A DNA stretch of 9,660 nucleotides from Thermodesulfobacteriota bacterium (GCA_025454125.1 JALOPA010000046.1:1-9660); one strand, 5' to 3'. Counted from the first letter of the stretch, positions 1-6,359 are shown. A program made the numbers and translations. The notes: generated from the sequence alone by a model not told the origin.

Positions 1-226
1 ACCATTGATATGGGCTCCTCAGGACTGCGTTAATTCATGATGGTCAAAGAGTCCGTCACTGTGCTAAGTTGATGACCACCAAAATGCGTGTTTTCAGAAC
101 AGCGCCTGGAGTCAAGCGTAAGGACCCTGAACAATGAGGAAGGGGCTGAACGCTGACTGCTGACAGCTGAAGATCATAGCACCTTACCACAAATCCTCTG
201 GAGGGTCGAGGAGCGAGGAGGGAGGC
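1..226. other. Non-coding lead-in, possible tail of an upstream gene
   Basis: No convincing gene lies here. Frame 1 is open from base 1 to a TAA at 31-33, which could be the last ten codons of a gene ending at the window edge, but ten codons cannot be identified. The rest holds a heptamer array (145-172, listed separately) and, just before the next gene, a purine-rich Shine-Dalgarno stretch around 216-225. I saw no clear sigma-70 promoter. A long open frame runs on the minus strand across this region and into the MBL gene, but its translation looks like the shadow of that gene. Confidence 0.4.
145..172. repeat. Heptamer tandem repeat, consensus GCTGAMN
   Basis: Four consecutive 7-bp units each begin with GCTGA and differ only in the last two bases (AC, CT, CA, AG). 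The array is perfectly phased at 7 bp and lies about 55 bp upstream of the MBL-fold hydrolase start. Period-7 short tandem repeats are known in bacterial intergenic DNA. No function can be assigned from sequence. Confidence 0.7.
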
Positions 227-1066
227 ATGCTCATCAGAATCTGGGGATCGAGGGGTTCCATTCCTGTCTCGGGAAAAGAATATGTGAAATACGGGGGTGA
301 CACGACCTGCCTTGAAATCCGTACCAGGGACGACCGCATCATTATCGTGGATGCCGGCACAGGGATCCGGAGGCTGGGGCACCGCTTGCTGGAGGAAGGT
401 CGATACTCCTACGACATGGTGTTTACGCATGCCCACTGGGATCATCTCATGGGGTTTCCCTATTTCGAACCGCTGTACACCGGGAGAACCCGGCTGCGCA
501 TCCAGGGGTGTCCCTTTGCCCAGAAGTTCATCCAAACCATGCTTTCCAAGATCGTGGACCCTCCTAATTTCCCGGTAGGTTACGAGAACCTCAGAGCCCA
601 CATCCACTATGAACCCGAGTGCAGCGAGCGTTTTCAAATCGGCTCTGTTGCGGTCATTCCCATTCCCCTGAGTCATCCGAACGACGGCAACGGCTACAAG
701 TTCATCGAAGGAAACAGAACTTTTGTTTTCCTGACGGACAACGAGCTGGACTATGGCCATCCCGGGGGACGCTCTTTCGAAGAGTATCGAAGCTTTTCAC
801 AAGGGGCTGATCTCTTGATTCACGACGGGGAATTCACGCCTGAGGAATACAAAAAGACGAAACGTTGGGGCCATTCCACGTACACGAGAGCGCTGGACCT
901 GGCTGTGCAGGCAGGGGTGAAGAAGTTGGGTGTGTTTCATTTGAATCAGTCGAGAACAGACCGTCAAATGGACCGTCTTGTTGAAGACTGCAGGAAAAGG
1001 GCCGCCCGAAAAGGAGCCCAACTTCAGTGCTTCGGCGTAGCTGCGGGTATGACGCTGAAGGTGTGA
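227..1066 (+). CDS. MBL-fold metallo-hydrolase
   Basis: A 279-residue cytoplasmic metallo-beta-lactamase-fold hydrolase with no signal peptide or membrane segment. The N-terminal IRIWGSRGSIPVSG and the following GGDTTCLEI are typical of the PhnP / cyclic-phosphodiesterase-like branch. The metal-binding HxHxDH motif is seen as H68, H70, D72 and H73 (THAHWDH). Further likely metal ligands are H150 (LSHPND), D171 (LTDNE), and H216 in WGHST or H238 in GVFHL. All expected ligands are present, so it should be an active di-metal enzyme, probably a phosphodiesterase or RNase-like hydrolase; the substrate cannot be read from sequence. The ATG at 227 follows GAGGAGGGAGG with AGGAGG about 4 nt away, a strong though close Shine-Dalgarno. 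It appears to be a single-gene unit flanked on both sides by heptamer repeats and converges on the aldolase gene. Confidence 0.9.
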   Translation: MLIRIWGSRGSIPVSGKEYVKYGGDTTCLEIRTRDDRIIIVDAGTGIRRLGHRLLEEGRYSYDMVFTHAHWDHLMGFPYFEPLYTGRTRLRIQGCPFAQKFIQTMLSKIVDPPNFPVGYENLRAHIHYEPECSERFQIGSVAVIPIPLSHPNDGNGYKFIEGNRTFVFLTDNELDYGHPGGRSFEEYRSFSQGADLLIHDGEFTPEEYKKTKRWGHSTYTRALDLAVQAGVKKLGVFHLNQSRTDRQMDRLVEDCRKRAARKGAQLQCFGVAAGMTLKV

Positions 1067-1068
1067 AA

Positions 1069-1117
1069 CGTTGTCCGTTCACTGTTGACCGTTATCCGTT
1101 CACCGTTCACCGTTGTC
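1069..1117. repeat. Heptamer tandem repeat, consensus CGTTNNC
   Basis: Seven phased 7-bp units begin 3 bp after the MBL stop codon. All fit CGTTNNC, apart from one unit starting with T; the variable pair is GT, CA, GA or AT. Degenerate relatives (CTCGTGA, CTCGTCA) continue to about 1138. The array occupies the convergent spacer between the MBL gene and the aldolase gene. It has no dyad with a U-tract, so it is not an intrinsic terminator. Confidence 0.75.
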
Positions 1118-1175
1118 CGTCTTACTCGTGACTCGTCATTTATGCGCCTCGGGCGCACTTGTCACTAGTTTTCTC

Positions 1176-1237
1176 CGGTCGGCCGTCGTCTGTTCTCTCG
1201 ACATCGGCGGTCTGCGGTCGGCGGTCGGCCGTCGTCT
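1176..1237. repeat. Second heptamer array with a perfect 15-bp direct repeat
   Basis: The 15-mer GGTCGGCCGTCGTCT occurs at 1177-1191 and again at 1223-1237. The second copy closes a period-7 run starting at 1208 (CGGTCTG, CGGTCGG, CGGTCGG, CCGTCGT). The run ends exactly where the minus-strand aldolase stop codon begins (1238). The unit differs from the CGTTNNC array 60 bp away, so two unrelated heptamer families share one 171-bp convergent spacer. Confidence 0.7.
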
Positions 1238-2125
1238 TTACAAGAGCCCTCCCTCCTTTAGTATCTTTCGAATCGATTCTTTGGCTTCCCGGCTCACCGG
1301 CCTGAGCGGCGGGCGAGGGTCTCCGGCTGCATATCCGAGCATTTCCGCGGCGCATTTGATGCCGGGAACGCCAAAGCCGCCCACAATCTTCTGATTGACC
1401 GGCAGAAGCCGCAACTGCAATTGTCTTGCCTTCTCGTAATCGCCGGCCTGAAAGAGCTTGAAGATCTCAACCGTTTCCCCAGGGGCTATGTTGGACAGGG
1501 CAAGGATGCCGCCCTTGGCTCCGAGGAGCAAGGCGGAGAACACGAGCGATCCGTGCCCCTGGAAGAGAGAGAACTGCGGGGGACAGGCTTTGAGAGTCTC
1601 ACTGATCGCAGCCATGTTTCCGGAGGAATCCTTGAGACCGATCACGTTGGGATGAGTCGCCATGGCAGCAATGGTCTGCAAAGGAAGTTCGAGGCCTGTG
1701 AATTTGGGCACGGTGTACAGGATAATGGGAATCTTCGATCTGTCCGCAATCTCCCGGTAATAGGATTCGAGGGCCGCGGCCGTCATCTGAGCCTTATAAT
1801 AGAAGGGGGTTACCACCAGGGAATAATCCGCGCCTGCCCTGGCAGCCTTGTTGGAAAAATCGATGGTGCCGGAGCTCGACTCGGAACCCGTGCCAGCGAT
1901 CACGACTTTGCCGGGCGCGGCAGCGGCACGCACGGCTTCTATGGCCTTGAGGCCTTCCTGCTCGTCCATCAGGATGCCCTCACCGGTGGACCCCAGCACA
2001 ACATAGCCTGTGAAGTCGAAATGGTTGAGTTTCTTGATGTTGGACCTGAGGCCCGACAGCGAAAGCTTGCCATTGTTGAAAGGCGTGACAAGAGCCGGGA
2101 AAATACCGGAAAGAACTTTTTTCAT
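1238..2125 (-). CDS. DapA-superfamily class I aldolase, HOGA-like
   Basis: A 295-residue (beta/alpha)8 lyase of the dihydrodipicolinate synthase / N-acetylneuraminate lyase superfamily, of normal length. Visible motifs are the GSTGE carboxylate-binding loop (45-49), Y137 in YTVPKFTG, and the Schiff-base lysine K165 in GLKDSSGN. In true DapA the Tyr motif reads YNVPxRTG and its Arg binds aspartate semialdehyde; here that position is F142. From memory, the stretches AGTGSES, VVTPFYY, VPKFTGLELP, GLKDSSGN and FGVPGIK track animal 4-hydroxy-2-oxoglutarate aldolase (HOGA) better than DapA. The likely reaction is therefore retro-aldol cleavage of a 2-keto acid such as 4-hydroxy-2-oxoglutarate, although automatic annotation would call it DapA. 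The ATG (2123-2125) has GAGGAG about 11 nt upstream. It is divergent from the four-helix-bundle gene and has no operon partner in view. Confidence 0.85.
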   Translation of the reverse strand: MKKVLSGIFPALVTPFNNGKLSLSGLRSNIKKLNHFDFTGYVVLGSTGEGILMDEQEGLKAIEAVRAAAAPGKVVIAGTGSESSSGTIDFSNKAARAGADYSLVVTPFYYKAQMTAAALESYYREIADRSKIPIILYTVPKFTGLELPLQTIAAMATHPNVIGLKDSSGNMAAISETLKACPPQFSLFQGHGSLVFSALLLGAKGGILALSNIAPGETVEIFKLFQAGDYEKARQLQLRLLPVNQKIVGGFGVPGIKCAAEMLGYAAGDPRPPLRPVSREAKESIRKILKEGGLL

Positions 2126-2247
2126 GTCTTCTTGATCTCCTCATCGATCGTTTTTCGCCGCCCGCTGCTCATGGAGTAGGGCGGAAGCTTGGTCATTCTG
2201 GCTGAAAGAAGGACAATTGGGAAGGAAAAAGTTCGGCGGGCTTCGGC

Positions 2248-2276
2248 TTGATTAACCACAGGCTTTACCCTATGAT
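2248..2276 (+). promoter_or_regulatory. Sigma-70-like promoter of the four-helix-bundle gene
   Basis: TTGATT (2248-2253), a 17-bp spacer and TATGAT (2271-2276) form a near-consensus promoter. The predicted start of transcription, about 7 nt past the -10, falls at about 2283, directly before the ATG at 2284. This suggests a leaderless or nearly leaderless transcript and argues against the in-frame TTG at 2248 and ATG at 2272, which lie inside the promoter. Confidence 0.5.
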
Positions 2277-2283
2277 TCGCGGC

Positions 2284-3081
2284 ATGAGCGAAGAAGAGGA
2301 AAAAGGCAGAAAAAAGACTGATCGGACCGATCCGTCGGATCGGACGGATCGGACTGAGAAAGCAAAGAAGCAGGGGCGGATCCGCCCGAGTGGCGGCTAC
2401 CGCAATTTGCGCTCGTTTCAGGCGACCAGCATTATCTACGACGCCACAGTGTCGTTCTGCGACCGCTTCATGGACAAACGCTCGCGCACCGTGGACCAGA
2501 TGGTGCAAGCCGCACGCAGCGGCCGGCAGAACATTGCCGAGGGCAGCCGGGCCTCGGCAGCCTCCAGCCAGACCGAGTTGAGGCTGATCAATGTGGCCCG
2601 CGCGAGCCTCGACGAACTGCTGCTCGATTTCGAAGACTTTCTGCGTCAGCGCGGCTTGCCCCAATGGGCAAAAGACGATCCACGCGCGCTGGAAGTGAGG
2701 GCGGTGGGCAGAGAGCATCGGACCGATCCGACGGATCGGTCGGATCAAGGGCCTTACAGCCCTTGGCTCAGGAGCGACGACCCGGCGGTGGTGGCCAATG
2801 CTATTATCTGTCTGATTCACCAGGCCAACTACCTGCTGGACCGCCAGATTGCAGGGTTGGAGCGGCAGTTCATCCAGGAGGGTGGCTACACAGAGCGCCT
2901 GGCCGCAGCGCGGATCGAGGAGCGCGGCAGGCAACGGCAGCCGGAGCAGAAGACGCCGGTCTGCCCAAAGTGCGGTGAGCCCATGGCGCTGAGGACAGCG
3001 CGGAAGGGCACCAATGCAGGGGCGCAGTTCTGGGGGTGTTGCAGGTATCCGAAGTGTAACGGCCTGCGGCCGGTTGAGTAA
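2284..3081 (+). CDS. Four-helix-bundle / suffix-domain protein with C4 zinc ribbon
   Basis: A 265-residue soluble protein. Residues about 39-125 (GGYRNLRSFQ through FLRQRGLP) match the 23S rRNA intervening-sequence / four-helix-bundle family, including RSRTVDQMVQAARS and QNIAEGS. Residues about 160-215 fit the 'four helix bundle suffix' domain described after this bundle. Residues 227-258 form a topoisomerase-type C4 zinc ribbon: C227-x2-C230, then C252 or C253 and C258 in a CRYPKC context. Two low-complexity stretches, residues 13-24 (DRTDPSDRTDRT) and 146-155 (HRTDPTDRSD), are encoded by period-9 GATC repeats and fall in linkers, not domains. The bundle family is related in fold to the DGR accessory protein Avd. 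The zinc ribbon suggests nucleic-acid binding, but no function is established. The ATG at 2284 is chosen from the promoter position; there is no Shine-Dalgarno. It may be co-transcribed with the CCA gene 69 bp downstream. Confidence 0.8.
   Translation: MSEEEEKGRKKTDRTDPSDRTDRTEKAKKQGRIRPSGGYRNLRSFQATSIIYDATVSFCDRFMDKRSRTVDQMVQAARSGRQNIAEGSRASAASSQTELRLINVARASLDELLLDFEDFLRQRGLPQWAKDDPRALEVRAVGREHRTDPTDRSDQGPYSPWLRSDDPAVVANAIICLIHQANYLLDRQIAGLERQFIQEGGYTERLAAARIEERGRQRQPEQKTPVCPKCGEPMALRTARKGTNAGAQFWGCCRYPKCNGLRPVE
2320..2355. repeat. Period-9 GATC repeat, cluster 1 (in frame)
   Basis: Four 9-bp units of consensus GATCSGNCN have GATC at 2320, 2329, 2338 and 2347. Being 9 bp, each unit adds exactly three codons, D-R/P-T/S. 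It sits in the N-terminal tail of the four-helix-bundle gene. Adjacent units tend to be mutually inverted (GATCGGACC / GATCCGTCG), giving overlapping dyads. Confidence 0.85.
2716..2747. repeat. Period-9 GATC repeat, cluster 2 (in frame)
   Basis: A degenerate CATC unit at 2716 is followed by GATC at 2725, 2734 and 2743, again in strict 9-bp phase and the same reading phase as cluster 1. It encodes the linker HRTDPTDRSD between the four-helix bundle and the suffix domain. Confidence 0.85.
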
Positions 3082-3088
3082 TGAAATT

Positions 3089-3130
3089 GATCGGACCGAT
3101 CAGTCGGATCGGACCGATCGGTCGGATCGT
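3089..3130. repeat. Period-9 GATC repeat, cluster 3 (intergenic)
   Basis: Five units with GATC at 3089, 3098, 3107, 3116 and 3125 lie in the 69-bp gap between the four-helix-bundle stop (3079-3081) and the CCA gene start (3151). Same consensus and period as the two in-gene clusters, but outside the coding region. Several overlapping dyads such as GATCGGACCGATC could form hairpins in RNA; there is no following U-tract. Confidence 0.85.
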
Positions 3131-3150
3131 CTCCTGAAAAGGGCTTCATC

Positions 3151-4455
3151 ATGAGTGCTCGCAGCACCAGCAAAATAGCGTGGAAAATTCCAGGCTTTGT
3201 CCGGTCGGTGATCGACCGGCTGCACCGGGCAGGGCACGAAGCCTACATTGTGGGCGGCGCTGTGCGAGACCTTTGCATGGGCCGGCCTGCGACGGACTGG
3301 GATGTCACGACCTCGGCGGCCCCTGCAGAGATCGCCTCTGTTTTCAAAGGTCTTCGAAGTTTCTCTCTCAAGCACGAAACCGTGACACTCGTGCACGAAG
3401 GCCGTCACTATGAGGTGACACCCTTCAGAGGGCCGAGCCAAACCCTTGAAGATGATCTCCAGCACCGGGACTTCACGATCAATGCCATGGCCTATGACAT
3501 GGGAAAGTCTGTGGTCATTGATCCCTGGGGAGGAAGGAGAGACATCGAGAAAAGGGTCGTGAGAGGGGTAGTCAGCCCTGAGGAGAGATTTCGCGAAGAT
3601 CCTCTGCGGCTCTTGCGGGCGGTTCGGTTCGCCGCGGAGCTTGAATTCCGCTTGGAGCTGAGGACCTCAAGGGCGGTTTCATTGATGGCTGGGTCCATCA
3701 CCGGTGTCGCGCCCGAGCGGATCAGAGATGAACTGGTCAAGACTCTTGTGTGCGAAAAGCCTTCGAGAGGCCTGAAACTCCTCAGCAGAACAGGGCTGTT
3801 CGACTTTATCCTGCCTGAACTTGGCAAAGAGGTAAAGGCGAAGGAGAGGGTGGTGGATCAAACGCCTCCCGATTCTGTGCTCCGGTTGTCAGCGCTTTTC
3901 TGCGCGCCCAGCCGATCCGCCACTGCGCCTCGCGAGACACAAAACGGCCTGACCGCCAAGTCCGTTATGGCCCGCCTTTGTTTCAGCAAAAGCATGATCC
4001 GGAAGGTGGTCAGACTCGTCGAGGAAGAGAAGTCGCTCGCTTCATACGATTCGTCCTGGAAGGATGGGGATCTGAGAAGGTTGGTGCGCAGGGTGGGAGC
4101 CGAGAACTGGGAGATCCTCGTGGCGCTCCGGACTGCCCATCTGACGGGTCCGGTCAAGGGCAACACGGCGGCTCTTGACCGGCTGACGGAGGTTCACGCG
4201 AGGGTCAAGAGCCTGATCAAAGCGCCTCTGGTCAGGGGACCGCAGGATCTGGCGATCAACGGCTCCGATGTCATGAAAATCACAGGCCTGTGTCCAGGGC
4301 CTGAAGTCGGCCGAATTCTGAAGCATCTTTCTGAAGAGGTCATGGACCATCCTGAGTGGAACAGGAAGGCGAAGCTCGCTGCCTTGGTGAGAAAAATGAA
4401 ACCCGCCGCAGCAAGCTCCAGAGAATCCCCCCCTGAGGCGGGTAAACCCTCCTGA
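3151..4455 (+). CDS. cca: CCA tRNA nucleotidyltransferase / poly(A) polymerase family (class II)
   Basis: A 434-residue cytoplasmic class II nucleotidyltransferase. It probably adds or repairs the 3' CCA of tRNAs. The head domain has GGAVRD (35-40) and the metal-binding pair D49 and D51 in TDWDVTT. HRDFTINAMA (105-114), EDPLRLLRAVRFAAEL (149-164) and APERIRDEL supply the nucleotide-recognition and neck segments. The body and tail run to about residue 420. There is no C-terminal HD phosphohydrolase domain such as E. coli Cca carries. In some bacteria CC- and A-addition are split between two such proteins, or a relative serves as poly(A) polymerase; sequence alone does not settle this. The ATG follows GAAAAGGG with about 7 nt spacing. 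The last residues (EAGKPS) and the stop codon come from a 19-bp tandem repeat. It may share a transcript with the upstream four-helix-bundle gene. Confidence 0.9.
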   Translation: MSARSTSKIAWKIPGFVRSVIDRLHRAGHEAYIVGGAVRDLCMGRPATDWDVTTSAAPAEIASVFKGLRSFSLKHETVTLVHEGRHYEVTPFRGPSQTLEDDLQHRDFTINAMAYDMGKSVVIDPWGGRRDIEKRVVRGVVSPEERFREDPLRLLRAVRFAAELEFRLELRTSRAVSLMAGSITGVAPERIRDELVKTLVCEKPSRGLKLLSRTGLFDFILPELGKEVKAKERVVDQTPPDSVLRLSALFCAPSRSATAPRETQNGLTAKSVMARLCFSKSMIRKVVRLVEEEKSLASYDSSWKDGDLRRLVRRVGAENWEILVALRTAHLTGPVKGNTAALDRLTEVHARVKSLIKAPLVRGPQDLAINGSDVMKITGLCPGPEVGRILKHLSEEVMDHPEWNRKAKLAALVRKMKPAAASSRESPPEAGKPS

Positions 4456-4509
4456 GGCGGGTAAACCCTCCTGAGGCGGGTAAACCCTCCTGAGGCGGGT
4501 AAACCTGGC
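4434..4509. repeat. 19-bp tandem repeat, four copies
   Basis: Units of TGAGGCGGGTAAACCCTCC start at 4434, 4453, 4472 and 4491. The first three are identical, the fourth diverges in its last bases, and a fragment (GGAGGCG) follows. The array fills nearly all the convergent gap between the CCA gene and the radical SAM gene. Its second copy supplies the CCA stop codon (TGA, 4453-4455). Each unit carries an imperfect palindrome, CCTCCTGAGGCGG across unit boundaries, so the transcript could fold into serial small hairpins. No unique spacers are present, so it is not a CRISPR. Confidence 0.9.
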
Positions 4510-4530
4510 GGAGGCGAATGAAGCCTTCGC

Positions 4531-5484
4531 TTACCAGACCATGCGGAAGCTGTCAGTGAAATCCACAGAGCAGCAGGTCGATTGAAAACGAGGGGTCAGC
4601 CCGAGTCTTGATGCCTCCTCCAGCGCTTCTTCGGACCATACAGCCATGCGGGTTATTCCGGCACGGAGGGCAAGCTTTTCCAGTTCGAGGCCTTCTTTGT
4701 TTCTGGGTCTTTCACATCCGAGTGAAATGGGGAGTTGGGGCATCAGAAGTCTCGCCTTCGCGACGATTTTCGCCGCTTCAAGAGGCGAAGGAGGCTTGAT
4801 CCCGGCCATAGGGGTTCCCCTCAGCCCGGTGAGCACCACGACGACGAGCACCGCGGGCTCGTGCCGGCTCAGGATCCGAAGCGCTTCCTCTTCCCCTTTT
4901 ATCCTACCGTAGTGAAGCCCGACCACAATGTGAGGAGCCATTTGCAGCCCGCTCTGAGAAATGTTCTCCAAGGCCTCTTTGACGGTTTGAAGTCCTTTGA
5001 GGTGGTAGACCTGCTGAGCCGTTTCCTCATCACCCATCACGTCCATAAGAGCCTGGCGAACGCCGCTTTTCTTCAACTGCCGGCATGTCTCGAGATCTGG
5101 AAATCCCACATGGGCGGAGAGAAAGAGCCCGGTTGTCTCTGCGGACCGGCGGATCGCCTCGGCGTATCTGGCCCAAGGCAGCCGCCCCTCCCGGTCAGAC
5201 CCTCCGCTCAGAAGGATTCCGTGGGCTCCTCTGTTGTGAAGGTGCGCCGCTTTTTGGATGAGGTCCTCCGGCTCGGTGACCTGGATCATGGGGTCCAGGA
5301 GGCGGCCCTTGCAGTGCTCGCACTGGAGTTCGCACTCTTTTCCCGTGATGGAAATGGCAGGGTATCGGCCGCGCAGGTTTTCATAGCGGATCATGCCGGG
5401 GAGATAGAAGGTGATCTCTTTCCCGTGGTTTGCCCGGGTGGTTCGGAAAGCCTGTTCAAAGAGGCTCTCATCTTCAGAAGTCAT
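4531..5484 (-). CDS. Radical SAM protein, biotin-synthase-like (COG1856-type)
   Basis: A 317-residue radical SAM enzyme. The cluster-binding motif CELQCEHC (C51, C55, C58) has the canonical C-x3-C-x2-C spacing, preceded by YPAISITG. The GGS segment (LLSGGSDREG) fits the SAM-binding strand. Additional cysteines sit at LGCERP and as a CC pair near the C-terminus (304-305), which could bind an auxiliary cluster. It resembles the uncharacterised biotin-synthase homologues of COG1856. A two-protein lipoyl synthase (LipS1/LipS2) is built from radical SAM proteins of this general kind, but I cannot assign that role without a partner gene, and none is in the window. The ATG at 5484 is preferred because GGGAG lies 8-9 nt upstream; an in-frame TTG at 5499 would add five residues but lacks a ribosome site. 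It stands alone, convergent with the CCA gene and divergent from the lipoprotein gene. Confidence 0.85.
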   Translation of the reverse strand: MTSEDESLFEQAFRTTRANHGKEITFYLPGMIRYENLRGRYPAISITGKECELQCEHCKGRLLDPMIQVTEPEDLIQKAAHLHNRGAHGILLSGGSDREGRLPWARYAEAIRRSAETTGLFLSAHVGFPDLETCRQLKKSGVRQALMDVMGDEETAQQVYHLKGLQTVKEALENISQSGLQMAPHIVVGLHYGRIKGEEEALRILSRHEPAVLVVVVLTGLRGTPMAGIKPPSPLEAAKIVAKARLLMPQLPISLGCERPRNKEGLELEKLALRAGITRMAVWSEEALEEASRLGLTPRFQSTCCSVDFTDSFRMVW

Positions 5485-5516
5485 TTCGCGCGCTCCCAAA
5501 ACGTTAATCGCTTGCC

Positions 5517-5546
5517 TTGACAGTGTGGCTGCGAGACAATTATCCT
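5517..5546 (+). promoter_or_regulatory. Sigma-70-like promoter for the lipoprotein gene
   Basis: A perfect -35 (TTGACA, 5517-5522), an 18-bp spacer and TATCCT (5541-5546, four of six consensus bases). Predicted transcription start is about 5553, giving a leader of about 170 nt that contains the palindromic repeat at 5590-5660. No other good promoter is seen before the lipoprotein start. Confidence 0.5.
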
Positions 5547-5589
5547 AAGCAGGCGCAGAAAGGTCGAATTCGTGAGACCTTCTGTTTGT

Positions 5590-5660
5590 CGTCACTCCCG
5601 CGAAGGCGGGAGTCCAGAAATTCCTGGACAGACTGGATTCCCGCCTCCGCGGGAATGACG
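5590..5660. repeat. MITE-like palindromic repeat, copy 1
   Basis: A 71-bp inverted repeat. The left arm begins CGTCACTCCCGCGAAGGCGGG, and the right arm is its near-complement ending GCGGGAATGACG; each arm also contains its own CCCGC/GCGGG mini-hairpin. This is the widespread GTCATTCCCGC...GCGGGAATGAC family of non-autonomous repeats, often mis-annotated as short proteins containing IPASAGMT. It lies in the predicted leader of the lipoprotein mRNA. The longer outer inverted repeat seen around copy 2 is absent here. Confidence 0.85.
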
Positions 5661-5723
5661 GAAGAAGAGGCTTGCCGCCCCTTCGCGAGACCATCAATAA
5701 AAGAAGAAAGGCAGCTGTGACCG

Positions 5724-6359
5724 GTGATGAAAACAAAAGATAGTTTAAGAAAAAGCTTAAATCAAGGGTTGATCCTGTGCCTCCTTGGCGCGGCCCTTTT
5801 CATGGCGGCCTGCAGTTCCATTGCCTATGTGCAGCTCAATGACCGCGTTCCTGCTAAAGATTCCGCGCTGGCCGGCAAAAAGGCATTCCTGTCTGTGGAA
5901 GATGAAAGAAAGACAAAAGAGTTCGCCGGCCCGGGAGTCAAACGTGAGTTCGACCGTTTCTCTGAAACCCTTGCCTACTCTGTACAGAAAGGGACCGAGC
6001 CGGCGCTCAAACACGGCCTTTATGACGTCCCGTCGCTGGTGAAGGAGGCTTTTCGCGCCAGGGTCGAAAGCGAGGGAGTCGAGATCCTCACCGAGCGAAA
6101 GGCAGGGCAGATGGAATTGGTCTTCGCGCTCCAGGACTTCTCCCTGGATCTGGTCGGCCGGAACTGGAAAACCAAATTCGGGTATGAAGTCCGGCTCATG
6201 AAGAACGGGAACCTTCTTGCCAAGCAGTTCGCCAATGGAGAGGCGGAAAGGCTCAAACTCATGGGAACCGAGCAGGCCGATGCGGTTGTGGGAGACCTCT
6301 TTTCGGATGTGATGAACCGAATGAATGTGGCCAAACTTTTTAAGGACGCCGGCCAATAG
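5724..6359 (+). CDS. Small lipoprotein of unknown function
   Basis: A 211-residue protein with a classical lipoprotein signal: basic N-terminus (MMKTKDSLRKS), hydrophobic core about 15-28, and lipobox FMAAC with the lipidated Cys at residue 30. Ser follows the Cys, not Asp, so by the E. coli rule it would be sorted to the outer membrane, facing the periplasm. The mature part is about 180 residues, mixed alpha/beta and charged, with a LSVEDERKTKE segment vaguely like YajG-type lipoproteins. That likeness is weak and I do not assign a family. The GTG at 5724 is used; an ATG follows at once (5727), and AGAAAGG lies about 12 nt upstream of the GTG. It is a single-gene unit, divergent from the radical SAM gene and separated from the kinase by a repeat-filled spacer. 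Confidence 0.8.
   Translation: MMKTKDSLRKSLNQGLILCLLGAALFMAACSSIAYVQLNDRVPAKDSALAGKKAFLSVEDERKTKEFAGPGVKREFDRFSETLAYSVQKGTEPALKHGLYDVPSLVKEAFRARVESEGVEILTERKAGQMELVFALQDFSLDLVGRNWKTKFGYEVRLMKNGNLLAKQFANGEAERLKLMGTEQADAVVGDLFSDVMNRMNVAKLFKDAGQ

Noticed and set aside
56..760. Long open frame on the minus strand
   Set aside because: It overlaps most of the MBL-fold gene antisense, has no recognisable motif and reads as a shadow of that gene.
1421..2179. 252-codon open frame on the plus strand
   Set aside because: Antisense to the well-supported aldolase; composition is that of a shadow frame with no domain.
2122..2934. 270-codon open frame on the minus strand
   Set aside because: Antisense to the four-helix-bundle gene; its RPIRRIGP runs are the GATC repeat read on the other strand.
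2284..3081. Diversity-generating retroelement with an Avd-like protein
   Set aside because: No reverse transcriptase, template repeat or variable repeat with adenine-biased changes is present in the window.
3081..3137. 18-codon open frame overlapping the four-helix-bundle stop as TAATG
   Set aside because: It is made almost wholly of GATC repeat, has no supporting domain, and its position is probably coincidental.
4434..4509. CRISPR array
   Set aside because: The 19-bp units are directly contiguous, with no unique spacers and no cas genes.
5545..5736. Small proteins containing SFPRRRES or IPASAGMT
   Set aside because: These are translations of the palindromic MITE-like repeat, a common false annotation.
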